From contig CAZWUW010000018.1 of assembly GCA_964636895.1 (NCBI GenBank), forward strand, positions 1 to 37,211: a stretch of DNA of 37,211 nt. Reading direction: 5' to 3'. A program made the position numbers and the translations under genes. The notes below the pieces were generated by a model, which saw only the letters and a program-made list of their open reading frames with translations, had not been told where the DNA came from and made no database searches. Below are positions 7,071-14,563 of this stretch, piece after piece (positions within the stretch are counted from its first letter, which is position 1; each line of letters starts with the position of its first letter). Source of the DNA: CAZWUW01 sp964636895 (GTDB lineage: Bacteria > Bacillota > Thermincolia > Thermincolales > CAZWUW01).

Positions 7071-8363
7071 TTAGCTCATCATTTTGGTCAGGTCGGCATT
7101 GGCATCGCCGCTGATAAGCTGCAGGTTAAAGGTTTTCACCAGCACATCCAGTACACCGGGGGTTATAAACTCAGGTGCGCTGGGCCCGATCCACATGTTT
7201 TTAACACCCAGGCTAAAGAGGCCTAACAGGATGGCTACAGCCTTTTGTTCAAACCAGGACAGGACAATAGTCAGCGGCAGGTCATTGACGGTGCAGCCAA
7301 AGGCGTCCGCCAAGGCTAGGGCAATTTTTACTGCCGACACGGAGTTGTTGCACTGCCCCAGATCCAGGAAGCGAGGGATGCCGGTGCCTTCAATGGTACC
7401 GAAATCGATATCGTTAAAACGAAATTTACCGCAGGACGTGGTCAGGATGACACAGTCTTTTGGTATCGCTGTCGCCAGTTCCCGGTAATATTCGCGGCCC
7501 TTGGTGGGCGCGTCGCAGCCGGCGATGCAGAAGAACCGCTTGATTTGGCCGGCTTTAACGGCATCAATGATAGCCGGGGCAAGGGGCAGCACGTTTTCGT
7601 GGTGGAAACCGGTGGTCAGGGTCTTGGCGGATTGGATGTCGGCCGGCGGCAGTGCCAGAGCTCTGGCAATTAAGGGCGAGAAGTCATTGTTGACAATTTT
7701 TTGCGACTCTTCTACACCAGTAACACCATAAGTCCACATCCGGTCACCGTAAGTTTTATTCCGTACCGGCATAATACAGTTGGTGGTTACCAGGATGCTG
7801 CCGGGAAACTCTTCAAATAACTGGCGCTGGTCGTACCAGGCTTTGCCCACATTGCCTTTGAGGTGTGGGTGCTTTTTCAGTTCCGGGTAACCGTGAGCCG
7901 GCAGCATTTCCGAATGGGTATAAATGTTGATGCCTTTGCCATCCGTCTGTTTGAGCAGTTCTTCCAGGGCATAGAGGTTATGACCGGAAACCAGAATGGC
8001 GTGGCCTTCCACCTTATCCTGGGAAACGGTAACCGGTTTTGGCACCCCGAGTTTGGAAGTATGGGCTTTATCCAGCAGTTCCATGGCTTTTACTGTAGCT
8101 GAACCGACCTTAAGGGCGGTGCCGATAGTATCATTCAGGTTGAAATTGACGTTGGTCAGGGCCGAGTAGAGCGCCTCATGTGTGATGCCGTCCAGTTCAG
8201 GGTCAATGAAGCCCAATTCTCTGGCATGCGTGGCATAAGCCGCTACGCCTTTAAGGCCCAGTATAATGGTATCCTGCAAACTGGCTATGTCCTCGTTTTT
8301 GCCGCATACACCGCCCTTGGTGCAGCCGCCTTTGGGGGTTTGCTGACATTGGTAACAAAACAT
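7071..8363 (-). CDS. hcp: Hybrid cluster protein (prismane), short class
   Basis: This 430-residue protein starts MFCYQCQQT with Cys3, Cys6, Cys14 and Cys20 (C-X2-C-X7-C-X5-C), which hold the N-terminal Fe-S cluster. Hybrid 4Fe-2O-2S cluster ligands are seen later in the HHENVLPLAPAI, IAGCDAPTKGR, LTTSCGKFRFND, LGQCNNSVSA, LSWFEQKAV and SGDANAD regions. Standard Hcp has about 550 residues. The shorter form lacking part of the N-terminal helical domain is a recognised natural class, so this is not a truncation. Family members reduce hydroxylamine in vitro and act as NO reductase or S-nitrosylase in nitrosative stress. AGGAGG precedes the ATG. A CRP/FNR-type operator upstream suggests NO- or redox-dependent activation. 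Confidence 0.95.
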   Translation of the reverse strand: MFCYQCQQTPKGGCTKGGVCGKNEDIASLQDTIILGLKGVAAYATHARELGFIDPELDGITHEALYSALTNVNFNLNDTIGTALKVGSATVKAMELLDKAHTSKLGVPKPVTVSQDKVEGHAILVSGHNLYALEELLKQTDGKGINIYTHSEMLPAHGYPELKKHPHLKGNVGKAWYDQRQLFEEFPGSILVTTNCIMPVRNKTYGDRMWTYGVTGVEESQKIVNNDFSPLIARALALPPADIQSAKTLTTGFHHENVLPLAPAIIDAVKAGQIKRFFCIAGCDAPTKGREYYRELATAIPKDCVILTTSCGKFRFNDIDFGTIEGTGIPRFLDLGQCNNSVSAVKIALALADAFGCTVNDLPLTIVLSWFEQKAVAILLGLFSLGVKNMWIGPSAPEFITPGVLDVLVKTFNLQLISGDANADLTKMMS

Positions 8364-8411
8364 ATTATCTGCCTCCTTTTTTTGTGTGTAGCATATTTTT
8401 GGTATGTTTTG

Positions 8412-8417
8412 ATTTTA
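8412..8417 (-). promoter_or_regulatory. -10 element of hcp
   Basis: TAAAAT on the minus strand, preceded by TGG-TG (extended -10-like), predicts a start near 8405. There is no -35 hexamer; the operator at 8439-8454 occupies that place, as in activator-dependent promoters. Confidence 0.5.
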
Positions 8418-8438
8418 CACCAGATAGCCTAAAAAAAC

Positions 8439-8454
8439 TGTGAAGTAAATCACA
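8439..8454 (-). promoter_or_regulatory. CRP/FNR-family operator upstream of hcp
   Basis: TGTGA-AGTAAA-TCACA is a perfect inverted repeat of the form TGTGA-N6-TCACA. Its centre lies at about -41.5 relative to the start predicted from the -10 at 8412-8417, the classical position for class II activation. HcpR, a CRP/FNR-family activator of hcp in several anaerobes, is the most likely ligand, but that is inference. Confidence 0.7.
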
Positions 8455-8477
8455 TCTTGGCGTGAAATTAATCCCGG

Positions 8478-8504
8478 TAAAAAAAATCAGGCTATCTCAG
8501 CCTG
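8478..8504 (-). terminator. Terminator overlapping the chemoreceptor stop codon
   Basis: The arms 8499-8504 (minus-strand CAGGCT) and 8488-8493 (AGCCTG) form a stem followed on the minus strand by A and eight T (8479-8486). The stop codon at 8492-8494 is part of the hairpin. Confidence 0.8.
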
Positions 8505-9985
8505 TAGTATTTAGATGCCTGTTGTAGTTCCGTGATCATTTCATTTAACTGGTTAATATCATCTTTTACTTTGTTAGTGAAGGCGGTGATTTCTTGGGCC
8601 GAGGCATTAACTTCTTCTGTGGAAGCGGCATTTTGTTCGGCGATGGCAGATACATTGAACATGGCGGCGGTTGCCGTTTTACTTTCCACGGTCAGCTTTT
8701 CAGTAATTTCCGCATTTTCTTTGGTAATCCGGGCAATGACTGCTATTGAGCCGGTTATTTCACCACTGTTTACCTGAATGTTACTGATTGCGGTATTTAT
8801 ATCGTCCACCTGGGAAACGACCTTATTTACTGCTTTGCTAATGTTTCTTAAAGCCGTGCCCGCCTGGTAGGATAACTTTGAACCTTGCTCCACATCAGCC
8901 GTGCCTTTGTGCATTTCATTTATCACCGTGGTGGTTTCCTGTTGAATGGCATTTATTAATTGCCGGATTTCTTCAGTTGACTTACTGCTGTTTTCAGCCA
9001 GCTTTCTGACCTCATCTGCTACCACAGCAAATCCTTTGCCGTATTCGCCGGCCCGGGCCGCCTCGATGGCGGCGTTCAGTGCTAGCAGGTTGGTCTGTCC
9101 GGCAATATCATCAATAACTTGAACGATTTCGCCAATTTGGTTGGAACGCTGTTCCAGGACAGCCATTTTTTCGCCCAGGTTATGAAACATATTTCTAATG
9201 GTTTCCATGTTTGCGCCGGTTTCATCCACCAGGTCTTTACCTTCGTTGGCGGCGTTGGAGGAGTTTTCAATGTCTTCTGAAATCAGCCTGGTATTGTTGG
9301 CAACTTTTTCGATGGCCAGAGACATGTTTTGGATTATTGCATGGGTTTTATCTACCTTTTCCTGTTGTTCGACAGAACCTTCAATGATTATAGTCGTTAT
9401 CTTTTCCAGTTCGGCAATTACTTCGGCGGTTTTCTGGACATCCTGCAATTGCGCCTGATTCCCGGTGGTTACCTGTTCGATGGCAGCAGCTACTTGCTCG
9501 ATGGTCTCCAGATTGTGTTCGGTATTGATTGACAGGTCTTTACTGTACTCAACCATTTTATCTGTAGTGAGAAACAGTTGTAAAAGAAACTTTTTCAGCT
9601 GCCGATGCATTTCCCTGAACGTACCGCCTAAGTCCTGCAGTTCGTCCCCGGTGGTAATTTCCTGTATTTTGACAGCCAGGTTGCCTGACGACATTTCCTG
9701 CATCATAGAAATGAAGGTTCTGACCGGTTTAATAAGTCCGCGAATTATGTAGATTGTATAAGGCACACTTAGTCCCAGCGCAACGATTACAGTTAGTATC
9801 AAGCCCCAGGTGGATCTTTTTATTACCCGGTCGATAGCGGTCTGGGCGGCTTCGTTTTGGGCGGCGAAGGTGACGGCAGCTTTTAGTTCTGTCAGGTTGT
9901 AATATGAAAAAGCAGCTACAGCCACTAATAACCAAAACATTACTGTAAAGCCGGCACAGATTTTGTAAGCAATTTTGATTTTCAT
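8492..9985 (-). CDS. Methyl-accepting chemotaxis protein
   Basis: The 497 residues show two membrane helices (about 9-30 and 59-82) enclosing a very short external loop of about 30 residues, a HAMP region (about 80-135) and a long coiled-coil signalling domain. Its conserved hairpin tip is IDDIAGQTNLLALNAAIEAARAGEYGKGFAVVADEVRKLAENS. The tiny external loop leaves little room for a ligand pocket, so it may sense a membrane or internal signal, or act through a partner. A GGCGGGAATGC ribosome-binding region precedes the ATG. It follows the unknown membrane protein (94 bp gap, same strand) and ends in its own terminator before hcp. Confidence 0.95.
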   Translation of the reverse strand: MKIKIAYKICAGFTVMFWLLVAVAAFSYYNLTELKAAVTFAAQNEAAQTAIDRVIKRSTWGLILTVIVALGLSVPYTIYIIRGLIKPVRTFISMMQEMSSGNLAVKIQEITTGDELQDLGGTFREMHRQLKKFLLQLFLTTDKMVEYSKDLSINTEHNLETIEQVAAAIEQVTTGNQAQLQDVQKTAEVIAELEKITTIIIEGSVEQQEKVDKTHAIIQNMSLAIEKVANNTRLISEDIENSSNAANEGKDLVDETGANMETIRNMFHNLGEKMAVLEQRSNQIGEIVQVIDDIAGQTNLLALNAAIEAARAGEYGKGFAVVADEVRKLAENSSKSTEEIRQLINAIQQETTTVINEMHKGTADVEQGSKLSYQAGTALRNISKAVNKVVSQVDDINTAISNIQVNSGEITGSIAVIARITKENAEITEKLTVESKTATAAMFNVSAIAEQNAASTEEVNASAQEITAFTNKVKDDINQLNEMITELQQASKYYRLR

Positions 9986-10079
9986 GGATGCATTCCCGCC
10001 TTTCTCGCTATTGGCAATTAACTTGATGCTTTCTTATGTCTATTCGATATTTTCCGGGATTTTCCTGCAAAATTAGTCA

Positions 10080-11063
10080 TCAGCGCCATATTATCGATGA
10101 AATCATTGTTTTGGCTGTCTGTTCCAGTTGTTTTGGGAAATGGTCGGCATCCGCAAAAAATGATACTCTGAGCACCTGTTTACTGTTGTTTTTCACAAAA
10201 AAGTATTCTTTGCCTGAGATTACTTTTTGATTTTGCCCGCTGGCAGTCCAGTTAACAAGATACCCTGCATATGTGTTAACTGAAGTTTTTTGCCGGTTAT
10301 ATGAGGTGAAATTAAATATACTGGTTGCTTTGCTGTCCTGCAGAAACTTTTCCAGATCGGCTAGCTGCCAAAGCTGAATATATCCCCGGAATTGCAGGGT
10401 TTCATCACTTAAATAAGAACTAAATAATAATTCCTCATTGCCCAGATAATCTTCGGTAACACCGGTGGAAACAGGTAAATTCATTTTTATATTATAATTC
10501 GAAAGTCGGTATTCTTTTAACTTGCTTAGGACGGAAGCTGCGGGCTCGACGATATTTTGATTTTTGTCGTAAGCAGCTACTTGATTATTAGCTTTAAGAC
10601 TGTCGCTAACAACGTACCATAAACGGTGACTGTAATTCTTTAGCGGAATAATTTTGGCAAAGCGGTCATTGACCTCTATTGACTGGATGCGACTATCATT
10701 AATCACACCATACAGAAGCTTACCGGCATGGTTAGAAAATCCCGCTAGAGCGGAATTGGCGGGGATAATCGAGATTGTATTGTCGCTGCCCCTGGTAATA
10801 GAGCCCAGCTTCCAGCCAAAGGCATTTTTGATTACCGAAGCAGCATTAATTTGATTGTTATCAGTCAGAAAAAAGACATATTTATTATCATCAGTTATCT
10901 CTAGCAGCCGGTTTCGCCCCGGGTTTTCCTTCTGCACTGCTTCTTTTATGGTGGCAACGGCACCGGCTGAAATAAGTATATAATAGGCAAACGCAGCCAT
11001 CAGCACCACCGCTATCAGAGTGCTGTTTTTTTTAATATAAGCAATTATTGTGCTATCAGACAT
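10080..11063 (-). CDS. Membrane-anchored protein of unknown function
   Basis: I do not recognise this 327-residue protein. It has one N-terminal membrane helix (about residues 14-36, STLIAVVLMAAFAYYILISAGAV) and a soluble, probably extracellular domain of about 290 residues. That domain is rich in Asn, Ser, Tyr and beta-strand-like patches, with no cysteines and no catalytic motif that I can identify. GGGGGA lies 7 nt before the ATG. It starts 12 bp after the DUF45 peptidase gene, so it is probably the last gene of the khtU-khtT-DUF45 transcript. The chemoreceptor follows at 94 bp. Confidence 0.8.
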   Translation of the reverse strand: MSDSTIIAYIKKNSTLIAVVLMAAFAYYILISAGAVATIKEAVQKENPGRNRLLEITDDNKYVFFLTDNNQINAASVIKNAFGWKLGSITRGSDNTISIIPANSALAGFSNHAGKLLYGVINDSRIQSIEVNDRFAKIIPLKNYSHRLWYVVSDSLKANNQVAAYDKNQNIVEPAASVLSKLKEYRLSNYNIKMNLPVSTGVTEDYLGNEELLFSSYLSDETLQFRGYIQLWQLADLEKFLQDSKATSIFNFTSYNRQKTSVNTYAGYLVNWTASGQNQKVISGKEYFFVKNNSKQVLRVSFFADADHFPKQLEQTAKTMISSIIWR

Positions 11064-11075
11064 TTTTGTTCCCCC

Positions 11076-11789
11076 TTACAGCCTTAAACTAATGCCGTTT
11101 TTCCTTAGCCAGTCTTTGCTGATTAAATAATCCGGCAGCTGGCTTTCCACCAGCCGCCAAAACTCCTGCCCATGATTCAGATGCACCAGGTGGCAAAGCT
11201 CATGAACCACTACATAATCAATGATATCAATTGGCGCCATGACCAGTTGCCAGTTGAAATTCAGATTGCCCTTTTGGGAACAACTGCCCCACCTGGTTTT
11301 TTGATTTTTGACCCGCAGGGTTTGGTAATCCAGACCCAGTCGCGTTTTATGGAAATCCGCTATTTCAATAAATGTAGCTTTGGCCATGGCTTTGTACCAT
11401 TGGGTCAGGTGCCTCCTGATTGCTTCCGGCCGGTGTTCTTGTGGTGTGTTACGGTTGATATGAACTTCCAGGGTGTGGTCACGGATAATGATTTTTGTAT
11501 GTTTTTTATCATATTCAAGCACTCGCAAGGTTAATACCTCACCTCTAAAGGGGAGGGTATCTCCGGTAACAAAACCCCGCGGTTTCTGCAGCTGATTCCG
11601 GACTAAATGATAAGCTGCTAACTTTTTGCCTATCCAGCCTTTCTTTTTTTCCACAAAGGCCAGGATCTCCTTTTCCGACAGGCAGCCGGGGGCAGTCACC
11701 AGCACCCCGTCAGGGCTGACAGTTATCCTGAGATTTTTGGCCCGGTCGCTTTTTTTGATATCAATGGAGAGAGTTTCTGGATTAGCCAT
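11076..11789 (-). CDS. YgjP-like (DUF45) zinc metallopeptidase
   Basis: The 237-residue protein has the metalloprotease motif HELCHLVHLNHGQEFW: His196, Glu197 and His200, with His206 as the likely third zinc ligand. It is preceded by KTRWGSCSQKGNLNFNWQLV, a strong signature of the YgjP/DUF45 family. The N-terminal about 110 residues are beta-rich, as is usual for the family. There is no signal peptide, so it is cytoplasmic. The substrate is unknown. Its ATG overlaps the end of khtT by 8 bp, indicating translational coupling. Confidence 0.9.
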   Translation of the reverse strand: MANPETLSIDIKKSDRAKNLRITVSPDGVLVTAPGCLSEKEILAFVEKKKGWIGKKLAAYHLVRNQLQKPRGFVTGDTLPFRGEVLTLRVLEYDKKHTKIIIRDHTLEVHINRNTPQEHRPEAIRRHLTQWYKAMAKATFIEIADFHKTRLGLDYQTLRVKNQKTRWGSCSQKGNLNFNWQLVMAPIDIIDYVVVHELCHLVHLNHGQEFWRLVESQLPDYLISKDWLRKNGISLRL

Positions 11790-12270
11790 TTAGCAAAAGA
11801 TCCTTAAGTAACTTAATATGCTTTCTTTCCCCGGCTATAACAAGGGTTACTTCCGCCGCAAGACGGTCATCCGGACCGGGATTAATTTTTTGTTTGTGCT
11901 TCTCAACAATAGCAAGGATAGTGGCGCCTGTCCTTTTGCGGACTTGTAATTCAGCGACGGACTTATCAACACATTTGAAGTGTGGTTCAATTCTGCACCA
12001 TTCAATAATTAAATCATCAAGGGCTACTTCAACCGTTTCCAATGCTTTAGGTTTATAGGTCATGCCACCAATAATAGCGGCTATTTGCCGGGCTTCCTCA
12101 TCCTCTAAGGTTACCATCGAGATGCTTTCATCCGGATTGTCATCTTCAAAATGATATAGTTCTCTTCTGCCGTCGTCATGAATTACAATGACCATCTTTT
12201 CCCCAGACCTCGTTTCGACCTGGAATTTTTTGCCAATGCCGGGCAGATCCGATTCTCTAATTATACTCAT
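11782..12270 (-). CDS. khtT: K+/H+ antiporter regulatory subunit, KhtT-like (TrkA-C domain)
   Basis: The 162-residue soluble protein has the KhtT pattern: an N-terminal beta domain (ESDLPGIGKKFQVETRSGEKMVIVIHDDGRRELY), a linker, and a TrkA-C domain from about residue 75 (ALDDLIIEWCRIEPHFKCVDKSVAELQVRKRTGATILAIVEK...VTLVIAGERKHIKLLKDLL). In Bacillus, KhtT gates the KhtU antiporter, and its TrkA-C domain binds cyclic di-AMP. The start codon overlaps the khtU stop by 4 bp (ATGA). Control by c-di-AMP is inferred from the family. Confidence 0.9.
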   Translation of the reverse strand: MSIIRESDLPGIGKKFQVETRSGEKMVIVIHDDGRRELYHFEDDNPDESISMVTLEDEEARQIAAIIGGMTYKPKALETVEVALDDLIIEWCRIEPHFKCVDKSVAELQVRKRTGATILAIVEKHKQKINPGPDDRLAAEVTLVIAGERKHIKLLKDLLLNG

Positions 12271-13529
12271 TTTTTCATGTCCTCCAATTCAGATTTTCTT
12301 TGTAATCCAGTTTCAGCAATACTTTTATGTTTTTCCTGTTGTAGTTTCCATTTAAATATTCTATTTAAAGCATTATATATATGCTTTGATTCTTTAGTTA
12401 ATAATGGTCCCAAAATGGCTAATATCAAGACATAAAGAGCCGAAAAAGGTTTAATTATTGGCATCAGCCCGCCGACTATACCCAAGTTTGCTACAATAAT
12501 GGTGAATTCACCTCTCGCCATGATGGTAAGCCCGATATTCACAGAAGCTTTGTGGGATAGTCCGGCATTTCGACCGGCTATCATGCCGGATATAACATTA
12601 CACAAGATGGTTAATACTACGGCACCAATCGCAATCCATGCAGCATTACCCAGCGTTAGTGGATCAATGCTTAAACCAAAGCTAAAAAAGAACACGGCAC
12701 CAAAGAAATCCCTAAACGGAACCACAAGCTGTTCAATCTTTTTGCTATGTTCAGTTTCGGATAAGGCGAGACCAAACAGCAGAGCGCCAATGGCATACGC
12801 TACATGTAAGGTTTCCGAGAAACCGGCAATAAAAAATAAAGAGGAAAACACAATAATTATAAAAATTTCATGTCGGTTGATATTTAATAGTTTGTTTAAA
12901 ATAGGCGTGCCTTTTTTGGCAATAACGAAAAACAATAGCATGTAAGCAATAGAGATGAATATAGAAAGCAGTATTCCTCCCACAGTTGTCGCACCGCCAA
13001 GGAGTATTCCTGACATAATGGATAAGAATATGGCCAGAAAGATATCATCAAACAAAATCATACCTAATATTAGTTCTGTTTCAGAGTTACCGGTACGTCT
13101 CAGATCAACCAGAACTTTGGCCACGATCGCAGTGGAAGATACAGACAACATTCCAGCAATGATGATTGTTTCATAAAGCGGTAAAGCAACTAAAAATCCA
13201 TATGCTAAGCCAGTTAAAAAATTTATTAGAACATAAAAAGTGCCGCCAAAAATAATGTTTTGACCGGATTTAATCAATTTTGGGACTGAGAATTCTAGCC
13301 CTAGGTAAAAGAGCAGAAAGAGAACTCCCATTTGCCCGAGAAAATCTATAATTGGCTGACTTTCTATAAACGTAAAATCAAGTATGCCGATTTTTGGTGC
13401 ATGTGGACCGACTAACATGCCGGTTATAATCAGGAAAGGAATAATAGAAAATTTAAATTTTCCGGCAATTAAAGAAGCAATTGCTATTAGCATTAAGGCT
13501 GTTCCGACTTCAAACATCATATAATTCAA
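12267..13529 (-). CDS. khtU: CPA2-family K+/H+ antiporter, KhtU-like
   Basis: The 420-residue protein consists of about 12 membrane helices with CPA2 features: FLLFYLGLEFSVPKL, SSTAIVAKVL, GMILFDDIFLAIFLSIM (the paired acidic residues of the ion site are DD), FFFSFGLSID and ARGEFTIIVANLG. There is no RCK domain; its place is taken by the separate KhtT, as in Bacillus. It exports K+ in exchange for protons. Two in-frame ATGs lie close together (13527-13529 and 13515-13517, the latter followed by another Met); the first is used because GGGAGA lies upstream. It heads a run of four genes. Confidence 0.9.
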   Translation of the reverse strand: MNYMMFEVGTALMLIAIASLIAGKFKFSIIPFLIITGMLVGPHAPKIGILDFTFIESQPIIDFLGQMGVLFLLFYLGLEFSVPKLIKSGQNIIFGGTFYVLINFLTGLAYGFLVALPLYETIIIAGMLSVSSTAIVAKVLVDLRRTGNSETELILGMILFDDIFLAIFLSIMSGILLGGATTVGGILLSIFISIAYMLLFFVIAKKGTPILNKLLNINRHEIFIIIVFSSLFFIAGFSETLHVAYAIGALLFGLALSETEHSKKIEQLVVPFRDFFGAVFFFSFGLSIDPLTLGNAAWIAIGAVVLTILCNVISGMIAGRNAGLSHKASVNIGLTIMARGEFTIIVANLGIVGGLMPIIKPFSALYVLILAILGPLLTKESKHIYNALNRIFKWKLQQEKHKSIAETGLQRKSELEDMKK

Positions 13530-13608
13530 TAAACATTTCTCCCTTCACCTTTTTGAAATCACTATAATATCATTAGTATACAATAGTGAATGTAATGTTC
13601 GCAACTAC

Positions 13609-13782
13609 GTGGCAAGCGGAAAACCAAAGTATAACCTTGAGCTTCTAACGCCTGCCCAGCGAGAACTGGAGGAAATTGCTCTCGTGCATATGGAACTGGT
13701 GGGTATAGAATCAGCACGCAAAATTACCGACCGTAATTATACTCGTTTGCTTGAGGATTTGCCGAAACAAGGCGGCGACTGA
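13609..13782 (+). pseudogene. Remnant of a RelE/ParE-family toxin gene
   Basis: A 57-codon open frame from GTG 13609 encodes KPKYNLELLTPAQRELEEIA followed by HMELVGIESARKITDR, which matches the first half of RelE/ParE toxins (YKLEFLPAAQRDLEEI...SARKITDKI). After that the match stops and the frame ends within 16 residues. The strands holding the catalytic and C-terminal residues are absent. There is no ribosome-binding site before the GTG and no antitoxin gene upstream. It is best seen as a decayed toxin fragment. Confidence 0.6.
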
Positions 13783-13822
13783 TTTTGTTGCCTGAAAGAA
13801 CAATAATGTGGTTATAAAGTAA

Positions 13823-13854
13823 GGCGGTATTCAATTTACTGATTGAATACCGCC
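13823..13854. terminator. 13-bp perfect hairpin after the 115-codon gene
   Basis: The arms 13823-13835 and 13842-13854 (GGCGGTATTCAAT and its complement) leave a 6-nt loop. It follows the stop codon of the minus-strand gene at 13889. The minus-strand tail TTACTTTATAA is only moderately T-rich. Confidence 0.6.
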
Positions 13855-13888
13855 TAAACAATTTCATATGTCTATTTCTCCATTATGA

Positions 13889-14236
13889 TTATACTCCGTA
13901 GTGAATGACATATTTATTTTCTGTGATTGCCGTGCGCAGTAAAATCATTAAAGCAATTAACTCCTGGGATGATTTTAAACGCTTATCGGCTGACACAATA
14001 TTATAAAATTGCCTCACTGATTCAGGTGGAATCAATGTAACGCCATATCGTGCGAGAGCAAACTCCGGTCTATTATGAGAATGAAAATAGGTCTTTATTA
14101 ATGATAGATCATTCCACCAATCACTTAAATAATCATCGTTTATTGCCACGAAGTTATATTTTTGCGGCTCATACTCAGAATAATCTCGCTCTGTATCAAA
14201 TTCATCTATAATTCCAAACTGAGCAACACAAGGCAC
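13889..14236 (-). CDS. Small protein of unknown function (115 aa)
   Basis: I do not recognise a named family. The protein is soluble and acidic in its first half (EFDTERDYSEYEPQKY), with WW and several Tyr and His residues, then a helical C-terminal half (VRQFYNIV, KSSQELIALMILLRTAITENKYVIHYGV). It starts with GTG at 14234-14236, preceded by AAGGTG. Upstream on the minus strand two copies of ACTATAATAT (14279-14288 and 14293-14302) offer -10 sequences. A hairpin follows the stop codon. Coding status is likely because of these signals and the even composition. Confidence 0.65.
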   Translation of the reverse strand: MPCVAQFGIIDEFDTERDYSEYEPQKYNFVAINDDYLSDWWNDLSLIKTYFHSHNRPEFALARYGVTLIPPESVRQFYNIVSADKRLKSSQELIALMILLRTAITENKYVIHYGV

Positions 14237-14357
14237 CGTATCACCTTCCTACTTATAGTGTGAATGATTGTAGGTAGGATATTATAGTTAGTATATTATA
14301 GTAAAAGCAGAAGGACTTAACCTATAAGGATTCAAGCTCTTCTGCCTAATATTTCTT

Positions 14358-14440
14358 TGGTGCGGCCGATGGGACTTGAACCCATATGGTCTCCCACACG
14401 CCCCTCAAACGTGCGCGTCTGCCAGTTCCGCCACGGCCGC
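14358..14440 (-). tRNA. tRNA-Leu (anticodon GAG)
   Basis: On the minus strand the acceptor arms GCGGCCG and CGGCCGC pair. The anticodon stem CACGT/GCGTG encloses the loop TTGAGGG (anticodon GAG, reading CUC/CUU). A long variable arm typical of class II tRNAs follows, then the T arm with GGTTCAAGTCC. The CCA end is encoded (ACCA at 14358-14361). Confidence 0.96.
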
Positions 14441-14461
14441 ATTGAATTAAAAACAATACTA

Positions 14462-14490
14462 ATTATAACTTATAGTCAAGTCAATTGCAA
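14462..14490 (-). promoter_or_regulatory. Promoter of tRNA-Leu
   Basis: On the minus strand TTGCAA (14485-14490) and TATAAT (14462-14467) are spaced by 17 bp, ending 21 bp before the tRNA. Confidence 0.65.
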
Positions 14491-14533
14491 GGGAAAAATA
14501 ATACTTGCCAATGGTACTTTTAGCCACTGGCAA
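14490..14533 (-). terminator. Terminator of the C1 peptidase gene
   Basis: The arms 14524-14533 and 14505-14514 (minus-strand TTGCCAGTGG and CCATTGGCAA, one mismatch) are followed on the minus strand by GTATTATTTTT. It lies 30 bp after the stop codon and directly before the tRNA promoter. Confidence 0.65.
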
Positions 14534-14563
14534 TGCAAGTTACCAATGGCTTGCAGCCCTTTT

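Noticed and set aside
7071..8363. hcp as a truncated gene because it is about 120 residues shorter than typical Hcp
   Set aside because: Cluster ligands are present at both ends and a short natural class of this protein exists, so there is no sign of damage.
13560..13588. CACTAT-N17-ATAGTG inverted repeat upstream of khtU as a regulator site
   Set aside because: The inner positions do not match well and it is A/T-rich; similar TATAAT-like strings occur at 14279-14302.
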